NCBI GenBank assembly: GCA_003996215.1
Contig: QJPP01000843.1
Span: 248,001 to 312,000 of the forward strand
From: Jaltomata sinuosa
Taxonomy: Eukaryota > Streptophyta > Magnoliopsida > Solanales > Solanaceae
Direction of reading: 5' to 3'
DNA length: 64,000 bases
The position numbers and the translations under genes were made by a program. This document shows positions 32,804 to 43,587 of the stretch, in pieces; position 1 is the first letter of the stretch, and every line of letters starts with the position of its first letter. The notes below the pieces were generated by a model that did not search any database, was not told where the DNA came from, and saw only the letters and a program-made list of their open reading frames with translations.

Positions 32804-33712
32804 TGAAGTACTGACCCTTTTGGTCATTCTTGCATTTATGCTTTCTTTGTATTGTTAGAGCTTGCTTGTAGCAGCCCCAAGTCATTTATGGCTTACTGGA
32901 ACTGGTGGTTTGGTGCCCTAGCTGTTCATTTGGTCGTTATGGCCGTTTTCCTATTTTAGAGCTTAAACTTAGGATATCATTGACTTTCAGCAACAATCTT
33001 GATAAATGCACTCGGAATCGAATTTCGTCAGTTCAGTTAGCTCTGGAGTATGGATTTTGGTCTAGATAGACCCTTGGTCGGGGTCTGGGAGCTTTCCATT
33101 TTGTTTTGTGTTTGTTTTTGTGTTTTATAGCTTGTTGAACTTAGAAGTTTGACTTTGGTCAACATATTTTGGGGTATTGAGTTTCATTTTGTCTTAAGGT
33201 TGGTTTTTGGGCATTGGGCACACCTTATATTAAACCAACTTCTGTTGGGTTTTCCATCACTTTCGTTGAGTCTAGAATGTTGTTTCTAGTGCAGTAGCAT
33301 TGTTCGTTTGCTTGCATGGGGTCCTGGATGAGCCTGTAGGACCATCCAGAGACTTTTTCCCCTCCAAGTTTTTGATGGTTGTTGTTGCAGGGGAAGGCCT
33401 ATGGCCATAATCACAACCATGAAGAAAGCCATTGCAATCGTGATGGTCTGCCTCGCTGGTCATCGCAACTGCGAGGGTCCCTTCACGCGATCTCAATAAA
33501 GAGCCAGTGGACCCAGCCTCCTTTGCTCTACGCGATCGCGAGATCCTTCATCGCGGCCGCGATGAAGCCCCTCCCCTCTTGTTCTTCATGACCACATGGA
33601 TAGTCCTCATGATCACGATGGTCTAGCTAGCATGGTCCTCCCGACCGCGTGAGGTCCCTTTGCGACCGCGAAGAAGGACCCCTAGGTAGTACATAAACTT
33701 CCCTCTTTATTA
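32804..33712 (+). repeat. D1 3' LTR, truncated
   Basis: It starts TGAAGTACTGACCC and is collinear with segments 1-3 of the 5' LTR, without B1 or C1, so it gives the pre-insertion sequence of both sites. It contains the best D-type words, including the perfect 20-base palindrome TTCATCGCGGCCGCGATGAA (33547-33566). It stops at CCCTCTTTATTA, matching the 5' LTR near 25022; the remaining 2.6 kb is missing. Confidence 0.85.
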
Positions 33713-34517
33713 CACAGAAGGGCACCATTCTAGTAGCCTCCATCATATCAGGGGCACATGTGAATTTTTGTAAGATTGCGGTGGTGGTAATCAATAGAAA
33801 AGCAAGTCGACCTGGTGACTCATTCCCTTACCCTGTGCTTATCAGTAAGTTATGTGCTAAGGCTGGGATCCAGTAGTTTCCCTTTGATGCCTCTACACCT
33901 ACCACTAGTGTGATTGACCTTGAGAAAAAGACAGATGTTGATGCTCCAAGGATGAAGAAATGCAAGATGCAGAGTTTTATCAATGTGGAACACTGATATT
34001 GAGCCCACTACTTCCCTCACCTTCTAGATCAGTCTCACGTGCACCTACTCCCTCAGAGTGAAGAAATCCTATAGTTGCTACTCCTCTTGGACCTTCCCCC
34101 TCTTCCACAGCCTTAACCTTGATTGGTTTTCACAAGCTGGTCAACATGACATACTCCCATGACAATCAGTTGACCACCCTGGCTGAGAAGCTACCCAGCA
34201 TGATTCAGAGGGCTATAAAGAATGCTATGAAAGATGTGGTGAACAATGTGACCAAATTGTGCAAAAGGGTGGACGTTGTTGAGCGTGTTATGGTGGATAT
34301 CTGGAAAGATGTCGACAAAGCAAAGAGGAATGCTCTGATGGAAGTTGCAGATTTGAGTGCTTTCGAGGATGCCATGGCTACACCTTTCCCCGTTCCTGGC
34401 CCAGTAGATGATTTATTTGTTGCCTTGGTTGGAGATGATGAGGATCTTGAAGATGCTCGTGACCTAATACTCCAGCAGGTGATCTTTAAGTCCCAGCACA
34501 CCGCACACTATCATTGA
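33713..34517 (+). pseudogene. Third ORF remnant of A1 (plant transposon-protein type)
   Basis: After the deletion junction the sequence reads VNRKA/INRKASRPGDSFPYPVLISKLC-like blocks collinear with A3 ORF3 (56490 onward: SGDAFPFSVLISKLC), followed by SVIDLEKKTDVDAP. From 34119 an open frame of 132 codons carries a helical stretch (AIKNAMKDVVNNVTKLCKRV) and an acidic tail (ALVGDDEDLEDARDLI), matching A3 residues KGAMKEVVKRILNLCKRVEE. The N-terminal two thirds are deleted. Function is unknown. Confidence 0.72.
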
Positions 34518-34620
34518 GGAGGAGTAGGTACCTGCTCAAAGCCAGCAGTGCAGGAGGAGGAAGAGGAGGATTAGCCAGTACAAGGAGTCTTTGCACCTTT
34601 CCCTTACTTACCTTGAGTTT

Positions 34621-34854
34621 AAGCATTGAGGGAAAAGCTTTATTTTATGTGGTGTAGGTGGTGCATTGAATCTTATGATATTGTTGGTTGCCCTTGTTGG
34701 GCTTTGAGATATTATTTTTATTTCCCTTAATGGGCCTTTTATTTTTCTTGTTAGACAATTTGGCCCTTGTCGGTCATAGTTTGGATGATTGTGTTATAGC
34801 CCTTGTCGGGCCTTATATTTTTCTTATAATGCTTAAATTGTGCCCTTGTCGAGC
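34621..34854 (+). repeat. Hairpin series downstream of A1 ORF3
   Basis: A degraded internal hairpin (AAGCATTG-AGGG-AAAAGCTT, 34621-34640) is followed by five copies of GCCCTTGTCGGGC or close variants at 34690-34702, 34723-34735, 34763-34775, 34799-34812 and 34842-34854. Each can fold as GCCC/GGGC with loop TTGTC or similar. A3 has the same series at 57400-57554. Confidence 0.65.
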
Positions 34855-36727
34855 TTATTTTATTTATTATTCTAGTTGTGATATCACTGTGTTAGTCCTA
34901 CGCACATAATTGTTTCACTACCCATGCCTTGCAAACTCACTTAGCCTACGCCAAGGCTTGTTTTCCATTGATCTATGATCACTCTATTCATTTTTGCCTT
35001 GTTAATAGTAGGATCGTCGAATAACTCCAAGTGTTTTCTTCAAACCACGGTTCTTTCCCAAGGAGCAATTTGTTTTCTTTTGTTTATTTTCAATGTTGAA
35101 CCGGGTTGGTGTGTCCCTATGATAGATTGAGAGGCAACTTTCTTAAGTGAAAATGCCAAGTTTTAGTATTAAATTGAGTCCGTGTTTTGCTTGTCTTGAA
35201 ATGGGCCCACCAAAAAATTTGTTGGCAAGAAATTTGCTAATTAACGGAAAGAGGGAAAATGATTTTTTTTAAAAGCATTCTTTTATCATGACTTACACAT
35301 TCCCTGTTTGGCTTGATTGATTCACAAACAAGTGTATAGAAGAACTTTGAATATCTTGTCAAAAGTCATTTGTTCCAATTGATTGTGAGACTAGTTATGA
35401 AATTCTTGTGTTGTGATGCCTTGTGTGGTGAGGTTATACTTGATTCTTGTGTATATGTGTTGTCTATAAATTGCCTCGAATATGATTCAAGGAAAAATCC
35501 TAGATGTCACCGATCTTGGAAGATGACCTTAGGCCCTTTTTGAATAGCCATTTCACCCAAATCGATTTCCCTTGAAATCAACCCTAGTAAGCCCCTTTTA
35601 GATTGTAATTTTTCTTTGGCACCTTGTTAGACACCTTAACCCTTTTTAGATCCTCTATTCTTGCGCGCATCCTCCCTAATAGTGAGAAAGTAAAATATAG
35701 GCTAAAAAGCCTAAGTTTGGGCGGAGATTGAAATGTTAACACATGCAAAAGCCTAAGTTTGGGTGGAGATTGAAATGTTAACATATGCAAAAGCCTAAGT
35801 TTAGGGGTGTATGTACAAAATATGTAGAGAAGAAAAGGGATGCACTTCAATGCAGGGTAGCACCTTACGCGCCAAATGAAATTGCTCCAAAATGTCCAAC
35901 AAAATGAGAAAAATGAAATGGAGAAATTAGTTCTACCACATGAATGAAGCAAGAGGTGGTTGAATTATTAAGTTGAAAGGGAAGATTGGGTTGTGAGAGG
36001 GAGAAATAAAGTGAAGTAAAAAGATCAAAAATGTGAGCGGTGCTTTGAAAGATCACAAGGAGCATTACAGAGGTTTAGCCACTTGAGCCAAATGTAATGC
36101 TCATCTTAACGCTAGCCAATATCATAGTCCACAAGTCCTTAGTGATTTTGATCTTGGTAACTCTACATTAGTGGCAAACTACATGAACGACAAGCCTATG
36201 GGTCAATGCATGAGCACTCAAACTTCTTTGAGAGAGTGAGAGTCTCTTTAGTTCTCTTATAATCCATTTTTATTTTGAATTTCATAATTGTGAGCGGGAT
36301 TCTCTTTTGTAGTGAGTGGCATCACACACTTGAAATTAATGATGAAGTCTCTGTTTCAATTGAGAGTCACACACTTGAAACGAATAATGAAGTCTCTATT
36401 TCAATTGAGAGAAATGAATGAGACAGGTTGTGTGGTGAATCGCGAGACAAACCTTAAAGGTCAATGCCAATGACTTGAGAAGCTTGATAATCTTGTTTTG
36501 AATGATAAATCCCTGCTTTTGAATGAGAAATGAAATCCTTTTCGATGAAGTTTTGAAATAACCACTTGCCTTGAGAGTATGGTGATACCAATTGAGATGA
36601 GCATTGTAGTTGAATCCTTTTGCTTTGAGTCTTTTGTTGTTATTTTCTTAGTGTTTAGAGTCAATATAATCATGTGTACAACCCTTGTGTTTTAAGAACC
36701 TATTTCATTCCTTACCTTGTGAGTATC
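34855..36727 (+). other. Non-coding 3' UTR of A1 with 42-base tandem repeat
   Basis: Collinear with A0 785-2408 and A3 57555-59332. TAGGCT-AAAA-AGCCTA (35698-35713) precedes AGTTTGGGCGG. From 35707 a unit of 42 bases (AAGCCTAAGTTTGGG...) repeats with starts at 35707, 35749 and 35791, multiplying the polypurine-like tract. No gene is seen. Confidence 0.65.
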
Positions 36728-36763
36728 TTGCTTGAGGACAAGCAATAGTTAAAGTTTGGGGTT
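36728..36763 (+). promoter_or_regulatory. AGGA-loop hairpin and polypurine tract (A1)
   Basis: TTGCTTG-AGGA-CAAGCAA (36728-36745) is a perfect 7-bp stem, followed by AGTTTGGGG and the LTR start at 36764. Identical in design to A0. Confidence 0.8.
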
Positions 36764-37320
36764 TGATAAGTTGGTAATCTACCAACTTATTGAGCCTTTA
36801 TTCATGAAATATTGTTATATTTTGATGAGAATTAGAGGTACTTATTGCATTTATTGACATAAATGCAGGTATTATTGGTCAAATGAAAAAAGAAAAAGAA
36901 TTGAACCCAAAGAGCTCAAATGGAAGTTAAAGTGTGAAGGTTATCAAAAAGGGAAAGAAACTTCCAAGAGATGCGAAATGACATGCGAGTCGTAAAGAGG
37001 CACCTGCGTTTCACAGGTGCCATCGCACATAGAAGATCAGAAACCGCCTGAGTAGTTATCAACATGTGAGTTGCACATCGCAAAGGGGGATCACCTTCCC
37101 CTTCACACCTGAATCGCACCAACCGCTGGGCATCACTGCTTGAAGAGGGAGGTACTTGTGAGCCGCAAACCTCAGGGTGTGATTGCATGTGCCATCAGAC
37201 ATCAAATTTCACCTGCCCCAAAGGGCATTTTTGTCCAATTACATGTGACATATTTTGGAAGGTATCAAAACCATTTTTGTGGTCTGTACCAAGGGAATAA
37301 TCAGTTGTTACTTTCCCCAA
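36764..37320 (+). repeat. A1 3' LTR, truncated
   Basis: It starts TGATAAGTTGGTAATCTACC. GTGCGA-type words at about 36985-37205 are partly decayed (CATGCGAGTCGTAAAG, CATGTGAGTTGCACATCGC). Similarity to A3 fades at about 37300 and fragment E begins near 37321, so the downstream 900 bases are absent. Confidence 0.75.
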
Positions 37321-37421
37321 GAAAAATGTCACTCTCCGAGGTTACCCCCTGAACGTAGCACAGGATCTGGGGCACCAGATCATGTGTTACATTCAAGGGG
37401 TAACGTCGGGGCGTGATAAAC

Positions 37422-37434
37422 TTTGTATTAGAGC
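37422..37434 (+). promoter_or_regulatory. Primer-binding site of E
   Basis: TTTGTATTAGAGC differs at two positions from TTGGTATCAGAGC, the initiator-Met tRNA complement, and lies three or four bases after the LTR end. Confidence 0.7.
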
Positions 37435-37626
37435 CTCAGGTTCAAGAGTCCTAGGGTGTCTGAAGTCGCATGGAATAGAATCTCATTCATGTTTGTGAAG
37501 CGCACCATACATATGAGGGAGAGACTATGATATGTCTTATGAAAAGTTCACTTCTTTCATGATCATATCATGCGATAGAGTTTAACTCTAACGTCCATCT
37601 AATCCTTTGCTTGTATGTTTCAGATT

Positions 37627-38720
37627 ATGCCTCAATGTGCTATGCCTCACCGAGCCGCTCGGAATGCTGCTCCTCCAGTTTCGGCCCCCGAGGTCACGAA
37701 TGAGGAGTTCAGGAACACCATCCATTTGCTAGCCCAGACCATGGGCGCTCAGGCCAACCAGCTGGCTCCTATCCCCGCCCTCCCTGAAGGTGCGGTAGCG
37801 ACCCGAGTTCATGATTTTGTCTAAATGAACCCACCTGAATTTTGGGGTTTGAGGGTGAGTGAGGACCCACTTAGCTTTATTGATGAAGTGAAGAAGATCT
37901 TTGAGGTTATATAAGTGGGTGATGTTGATTGTGTGGAGCTCGCATCCTATCAACTAAAGGATGTAGCCCATATCTTGTTCACGCAATGGAAGGAATCTAG
38001 AGCTAGGGAAGAGGTACCTATGACTTGGGAGTGTTTCAAGAGGGCCTTCCTCGATTAGTTCTTTCCCCGAGAGTTCAGGCAAGCGAAAGCTGAAGAGTTT
38101 GTGAACTTGAGATAGGGATCCATGAAAGTCCAGGATTACAGTTTGAGGTTCACTCAGCTCTCCAGATACGCTCTTACTATGGTTTCTGACCCACAGGATC
38201 AGATGAGCAAGTTTATCTATGGGGTTTCAGATATGGTGAAGAAGGAGTGCAGGTTTGCTATGATGTTCAGTGATATGAACATTTCCAGACTTATGTCCCA
38301 TGCTCACCATATCAAAGGAGACAAGCTTAGGGAGATGGCTAGGGAGAACAAGAGGGCTAGATCCTCGGGTTCAAGTTTTGGCCATCAGAAGTCCGGAGGT
38401 GGACATCGCTCTTCCTTTTAGAAAAGGTCATCAGGACCCATGCATTCTTCATCCTGTGCTCCTTCTCAGGCCTTCAGGCCCTATCGTGATCAGTCCGATA
38501 GAGGTGCAGGCTCTTATTCACAGGGGAGTGGTGCAAAGAGGTCTTCTTTCCCCATTTGTACCAAGCGTGGAAAGAGTCATCTTGGTGAGTGTCTAGACGG
38601 TTCAGGTAGTTGATTTGGATGTGGTCAGGCTGGACATCGGATTAGAGATTTCCCTTCAGCTAAGAAGGGACAAGGTTTTAGTAGGGCTCAGTCTACCCCA
38701 GCAGCTTCAGGAGGCCAACC
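37627..38720 (+). pseudogene. gag pseudogene of E
   Basis: The ATG at 37627 opens MPQCAMPHRAARNAAPPVSA. The frame then passes through VTNEEFRNTIHLLAQTMGAQ, FIDEVKKIFEV, ELASYQLKDVAHILFTQWKE, FVNLR and QDYSLRFTQLSRYALTMVSD, with about six stops but few frameshifts. Zinc-knuckle remnants are CTKRGKSHLGEC (second Cys is Arg) and FGCGQAGHRIRDF (last Cys is Phe). The frame is better preserved than in B1. Confidence 0.82.
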
Positions 38721-38769
38721 AATCCAGCAGGGCACTGCTTGTAGTTCTGGTGGTCAGCGCCAGAAGGCA

Positions 38770-39060
38770 TATTGTCACTTGTATGTTGAATGTCTTCTCT
38801 CTTGATGTGTATGCTTTGTTGGACCCCAGAGCCTCCCTATCTTTTGTGACCCCTTATATAGCATGAAAATTTGAAGTATCTCAGTCCTTCATAGAGTCAC
38901 TTCAGCAAATTTAGTATAGTTGGAGAGGACTGATTTTGATGTTATTCTTGGTATGGATTGGTTGTATGCTTGTTATGCTTCGGTTGATTGTCGTACTCGG
39001 GTTGTCAATTTCAAGCTTCCAAATGAACCCATCTTAGAATGGCAAGGTAGCCCCTCTTCC
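38770..39060 (+). pseudogene. Protease fragment of E
   Basis: A frameshifted stretch gives CMLNVFSLDVYALLDPRASL, with the catalytic DPGA reading DPRA, then ERTDFDVILGMDWLYACYAS from 38920 and VNFKLPNEPILEWQGSPSS, where homology stops at the junction with B3. Confidence 0.78.
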
Positions 39061-40404
39061 AACATACCCCAAGCTGAGCTAACTATGGGTCCAACCTGCA
39101 ACCGTGGATGGAACGGTGTTCATACCTTACCAAGGGTAAAAACAAGTTTGTCGTTGATCCACTAAACTGATGTCCACAAGGGACAAACGTGACCAGCCTA
39201 ATCTGACAGCTGGCCCCTTTCTGACCTACGGTGGTATCATAGTTCTGGGACTTGGGGACTTCTACTAAAGGTCTCAGCCTAATCTAACAGCTAAGCCTTC
39301 ATCCCCTCGTCCACTCGGTACTAAGTCTACTCCAAACTGAATATAATCAATAAAATGCAAGCTGAGATGGTGGATAGCTCAAATACTGATAATCGCCTGA
39401 GAATGCAACATACAAATACTGAAAGATATGGCATTCGAATTCTAAAGCATGATTGTCTGTCTAAGCTGCCTAGCAAACATAATTTATAAAATACTGAAAT
39501 TGACACAAGCTAGGGTTTCTGAGTTCTATACGTGAAACTATACTAATTCACCAAGAAACATGTAATTAATACCATGAAAACTATAGAAACTAAATTACAA
39601 TGAATCCCTAAGATTTATTAACCCTAGGTCTGAATATAGCATTGAGAAACTGAAGAACTGACTGAATTCTAGGGATCTAATGGGTGAAAGGAACCCACTA
39701 GTGAAATCCCACATACCTGGTGAAGAAACTACGAGTAAATCCTTAGGATTTTGGTGCTAAACTTGAAGAAGACCTCTGCTTATTCTTGAGAGAAAACTAT
39801 CGCCTCTTTTGTTTCTTTTCTTTCTAAGTCTGATGATTTTAGGAGAATACATATTTTAGGTAGTTTTTGACTAATAAACTAGGCTTAGGATAGTCAAAAC
39901 ATCATAGATTAGGCATTACAAGAGGTGGGAAAATTCCAAAATACCCCTGGGAAAATAAAAGAATTCTGCTAGAAAAATCACGACTCAAGTTCTACGGATG
40001 GGTTCCATGACTCGTGGAAACTTCCATGGCTCGTGGAACCCTGTCGTGGTTCCTGGGTCTTATGCCTAGATCAGGATCTGAGTTTGATGACTTGGGTTCA
40101 CAACCCGTGGATCCTTCCACGGTCCATAGAACCCAATCATGGTTCTCAGAAGAATTGCTGGTCTCAGGTCTGGTTCCATGACTTAGCTTCCCGACCCGTT
40201 GATCCTTCCACAGTCCGTAGAACCCAATCGTGGTTCTCAGAGTAAATGTCAATCCTCTGTATTGATTCCATGGGCACAGTCCAAGACTCGTGGAACCTTC
40301 CATGGGTCATGGATCTAACTCATGAATAGGCTGACAGTTGAAATTTTAAATTCTTTCTAGTTTTTCTGAGCTGAGTCAAGGCTAGGGAGTTCTGGGGTGT
40401 TACA
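39061..40404 (-). repeat. B3 3' LTR, truncated
   Basis: On the reverse strand it starts TGTAACACCCCAGAACTCCC, a well-preserved B LTR start. The CCACGAG/CTCGTGG word cluster is at about 39975-40325. About the last 0.75 kb of the LTR is missing at the junction with E. Confidence 0.85.
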
Positions 40405-40629
40405 ATATCTCCCTCATGTGATCATTCGTCCTCGAATGAAGACTAGACAAGTTGAGTTTGGAGGAAAAGAGATGCAATCCCTACCAAACGAGTACTAGAA
40501 ACTGATATCTAACTAAGCTGAGTTCCATGAACATGCAAATATGTTGAAATGCAAGGATAATTGAGGGAACAAGGTACTCAGATTGGATTACACAAGATTA
40601 AGATGAGAGGATGGAGAGGAACTATTACC
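40405..40629 (-). promoter_or_regulatory. 3' untranslated end of B3 with perfect AGGA hairpin
   Basis: On the reverse strand TCATTCG-AGGA-CGAATGA (40422-40439) is a perfect 7-bp hairpin next to the degraded purine tract (CACATGAGGGAGATAT) before the LTR start. It is the least decayed copy of the B-type hairpin. Confidence 0.78.
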
Positions 40630-41912
40630 TCAATCTGAAACTGAATCAGAAGGAAAGAGGTGAGGATACTTGGCCATCGTGGGTGCTTCTGCTTCCCAAG
40701 TAGCTCCCTCTACGGACTGATTCCTCCACAAGACCTTTACTGAAGCAACTTCCTTATTTCTCAACCTACGAACCTGACGGTCAATAATCTCAACTAGAAC
40801 CTCCTCATAGGTGAGGCTATCCTTCACAGCCACACTCTCTAAAGGTACTATCGATGCCAGATCACCCATACACTTCTTTAATAAGGAAATGTGAAAGACT
40901 AGATGAACCGCTGCTAATTCTGCTAGCCTACATACATGGGACTGAGTTTCCCCTTCTTTCCAAATTTCATCACCCCCTTCATGGGTAAAACCTTCAGGAA
41001 AACCCAATCATCGATTTCAAACTCTAAGTCTCTTCTCTTCACATCTGCATAGGGCTTCTGACGACTCTGATCTGTCTTTAGTCTATCTTTGATAAGTTGA
41101 ACTTTCTCCATAGCCTCATGAACCGAATTTGTCCCAATCAAGGTTGCTTTACCTACTTCAAACTAACCAACCGGAGACCTGCATCTACGCCCATAGAGTG
41201 CCTCATATGGGGCCATCTGAATACTTGAGTGGAAACCATTATTATAGGCAAACTCTATGAGGGGTAGGTGATCATCCCAACTACCCTTAAAATTGATCAA
41301 GCAAGCTCTCAACATCTCCTCTAAGGTCTGAATGGTACGCCTTGCCTGACCATCCATCTGCGGATGAAATACTGTACTAAGATTCACCTGAGTAGTAAGA
41401 CCTTTATGAAATGATCTCCAGAAATGAAAGGTAAACTGAGGACCTCTATCTGAGATAATAGACAAGCGGACCCCATGAAACATGACTATCTCATTGATAT
41501 AGAGTCTGGCATAGTCTTTTGCTGATTCTATAGTCTTGACAGCCAGGAAGTGAGCTGACTTAGTGACTCTATCCACTATCACCCAAATGGAGTCATGTTG
41601 TCTGCGAGTACGAGGTAAACCCATAATGAAATCCATGTTGACCACTTCCCACTTCCAAGTAGGAATGCTAATCTCCTGAGTCACACCTCCTAGTTTATGA
41701 TGTTCTACTTTAACTTGCTGACAATTGGGACACTTAGCCATAAAATCTGCGATGTCCCTCTTCATGTCGTTCCACCAATATACTTCCCGTAGTTCACGGT
41801 ACATCTTAGTGATACCCAGATGAATGGAATATCTGGAATTATGGGCTTCTATAAGGATCTTCTACCTCAACTCACCCACATTAGGAACACATAAATGGCC
41901 CTGCTAGCGAAG
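40630..41912 (-). pseudogene. Integrase and chromodomain of B3
   Basis: From 41804 to 41163 a frame of 213 codons is open: MYRELREVYWWNDMKRDIAD, CPNCQQVKVEHHKLGGVTQE, VNMDFIMGLPRTRRQHDSIW (first Asp) and IISDRGPQFTFHFWRSF (second Asp). The Glu block reads GQARRT instead of GQAERT, so catalysis is lost. The tail VKRRDLEFEIDDWVFLKVLP continues to about 40921. The chromodomain frame (AVHLVFHISLLKKCMGDLAS, LRNKEVASVKVLWRNQSVEG, ATWEAEAPTMAKYPHLFPSD) is open. Upstream, stops appear in the zinc-domain linker. Confidence 0.85.
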
Positions 41913-41917
41913 CACGC

Positions 41918-43459
41918 TGATGTTCCAGGATTCTACGGCACATTTGACGCCTTTAACTAAGAATACTCGCGAGTTTTCAAGCAACTTTTGTGGTTTTTGA
42001 TGTTTTATTGTTATATTTGCAGGAAATGGAGCTAGAGATGGAAACGGAAGAAAAAATGTTCAAAAACCTCAACTGGTTTAGCTAGACGGCTGGCATGACT
42101 GACCATCCCACCTTTGACAGGCCGCTAGAACGAGACAGCATGTTCATCGAGCACTGCCTAGGAGTGACGGCCCATCTGAAGGCCTGTCACCCTGGCCACC
42201 AAGAAAAAATAGAAAACATTGTATGTCGTCACTGGGCGGACGACTTACTAGAATTTACCAGCAAGTCGTCACAGGCCCAACGATTTACCAGAATATACAT
42301 GTAAGTCGTCGAGCAGGTGACAACTTACCTGAAATTTTTTCATAAAACGCATATAAAGTTGTAATTCGTCACTTGCTGGATGACTTACCTAAGAATTTTC
42401 CTGGAAGCTCACTGTTTAGCTGTGACGGCTCAAGTGACGGCCCGTCACATGCATGATAGTCCCTCAGGCGACCCATCAAGGCGAAGCGAGATTCCGAAAA
42501 TTCTATTTTTGGCCTTTATTTCCTGGATTACTATAAATAACCTGTGTTAGAGTTATTTTATTATTCATTACCCAAGATTTCTAGAGACTATTTTGAGCGA
42601 CTTTTTGAGAGGAAAAATATGACATACACGTTTCTTTCTTCTTCCTCGATTACTCTTGGGATTTTTGACTTCTTGTTCTTGGATAATTGAAGTAAATTTC
42701 ATACTATTTGTAAGAATCCTTCTCTTATTATGAATATGATTTTATTCTATTTCTTTAATAGCATGAGTAGCTAATTTCCCACAACTAGAGTTTTGGGGGC
42801 CATGGCAAAAGTAACAATATAGATTCCGGGTAGCGTAGGGTTCAATTTATATGTTGTCACGTTGTTAATCATTCGTTATTTATGTTTTCTAATGGTTACA
42901 TACATTAGAACATACCTAGGTTTGATTTGCTTGAACAAAGAAATTAAAACCGGGAAATTTGATTAACTACGAGGATTCGAGACTACCAACTCTCGTCTTA
43001 TGATTAATGTTGTAACTAGATTGATCTACTTGATGTTTAGGATTGAAATAAGAAAGTTCACCTTTTCAAGTTCGAGAGAATTGAAAAGGAAATTCATCTA
43101 TTTGGTTGAGAAACGTTTAGATGATACCATTAATTCAATCACATCGTGATATACATATAGAAAGAACCCGGTTAAGCTTTGAGTCAAAATTGTTACGACG
43201 CCATGGTGAACACTGCCCTAGTTCATTCTCATATTAATTATTACTCGTAGAAACTCGTAAACTATTATTTGCATTGTTCAAATATTGATCACACAAATTC
43301 CCCCCATTTACCGGAAACTATTGACCACTAGTCAAATAAGTCACTAATGACTTAATTTGCACCTTATTCCCTCTGGGATCGACCCCAACCTTAGTTGGGT
43401 TCTATATTTGATAGCAACCGCTTACGCTTCTTAACTGAGGTGTAATTTGAGCATTATCA
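41918..43459 (+). repeat. C2 5' LTR
   Basis: It starts TGATGTTCCAGG and ends GAGCATTATCA. It carries two word sets: TGACGGCCCGTCA-type at about 42080-42200 and 42420-42475, and GACGACTTAC/GTAAGTCGTC-type at about 42225-42395. CTATAAATAA (42531-42540) is the TATA box, about 55 bases after the last word. CCCAACCTTAGTTGGG near the end (about 43384-43399) is a further hairpin shared with C1. Confidence 0.92.
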
Positions 43460-43464
43460 AATTT

Positions 43465-43482
43465 TGGCGCCGTTGCCGGGGA
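43465..43482 (+). promoter_or_regulatory. Primer-binding site of C2
   Basis: TGGCGCCGTTGCCGGGGA is the canonical Athila-type primer site (Asp tRNA complement), five bases after the LTR. Confidence 0.92.
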
Positions 43483-43587
43483 ATACGGTCGTTCATTAAG
43501 TCCGGTGTGTTTATTTGACTCTTAGTCATATTTCTTGCTTTTACTTTTATTTGTTGTTTTTGTTTGTTACAGGTTACATAGTTGTGC

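Larger units (their letters stand above)
7922..33712 (+). mobile_element. Tekay/Del-type element D1, with B1 and C1 nested in its 5' LTR
   Basis: The 5' LTR is assembled from three segments (7922-8580, 17878-18042, 24854-27630; about 3.6 kb in total). The internal region is 27631-32803, and a 3' LTR from 32804 is cut off near 33712. The primer site is TTGGTATCAGAGCC, and gag, protease, RT, RNase H, integrase and a chromodomain-like tail follow in the Ty3/gypsy order. All are heavily mutated. A target duplication cannot be tested because the right end is deleted. Confidence 0.85.
4027..37320 (+). mobile_element. Athila-type element A1, split by D1
   Basis: A1 runs from a truncated 5' LTR, through primer site, gag-protease and post-pol motif, to 7921. 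It is interrupted by D1 (7922-33712) and resumes inside the third ORF at 33713, ending in a truncated 3' LTR near 37320. Compared with A3, about 1.7 kb of A1 (equivalent to A3 54800-56490) is missing at the right junction together with most of the D1 3' LTR, so a single deletion explains both. Reverse transcriptase, RNase H and integrase are absent: the frame passes from the protease linker to the post-pol motif. Confidence 0.8.
37321..39060 (+). mobile_element. Fragment E of a Tekay-type chromovirus
   Basis: About 90 bases of LTR end (to about 37418), a primer site, gag and the start of protease, then an abrupt switch at 39060 to B3 LTR sequence on the other strand. Leader and protein resemble B but are clearly a separate subfamily. 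Both ends are truncated. Confidence 0.8.

Noticed and set aside
33400..33690. GC-rich stretch considered as a CpG island of a host gene
   Set aside because: It is a part of the D LTR shared with 17878-18042, 24854-24990 and 61240-61490, and no gene follows.
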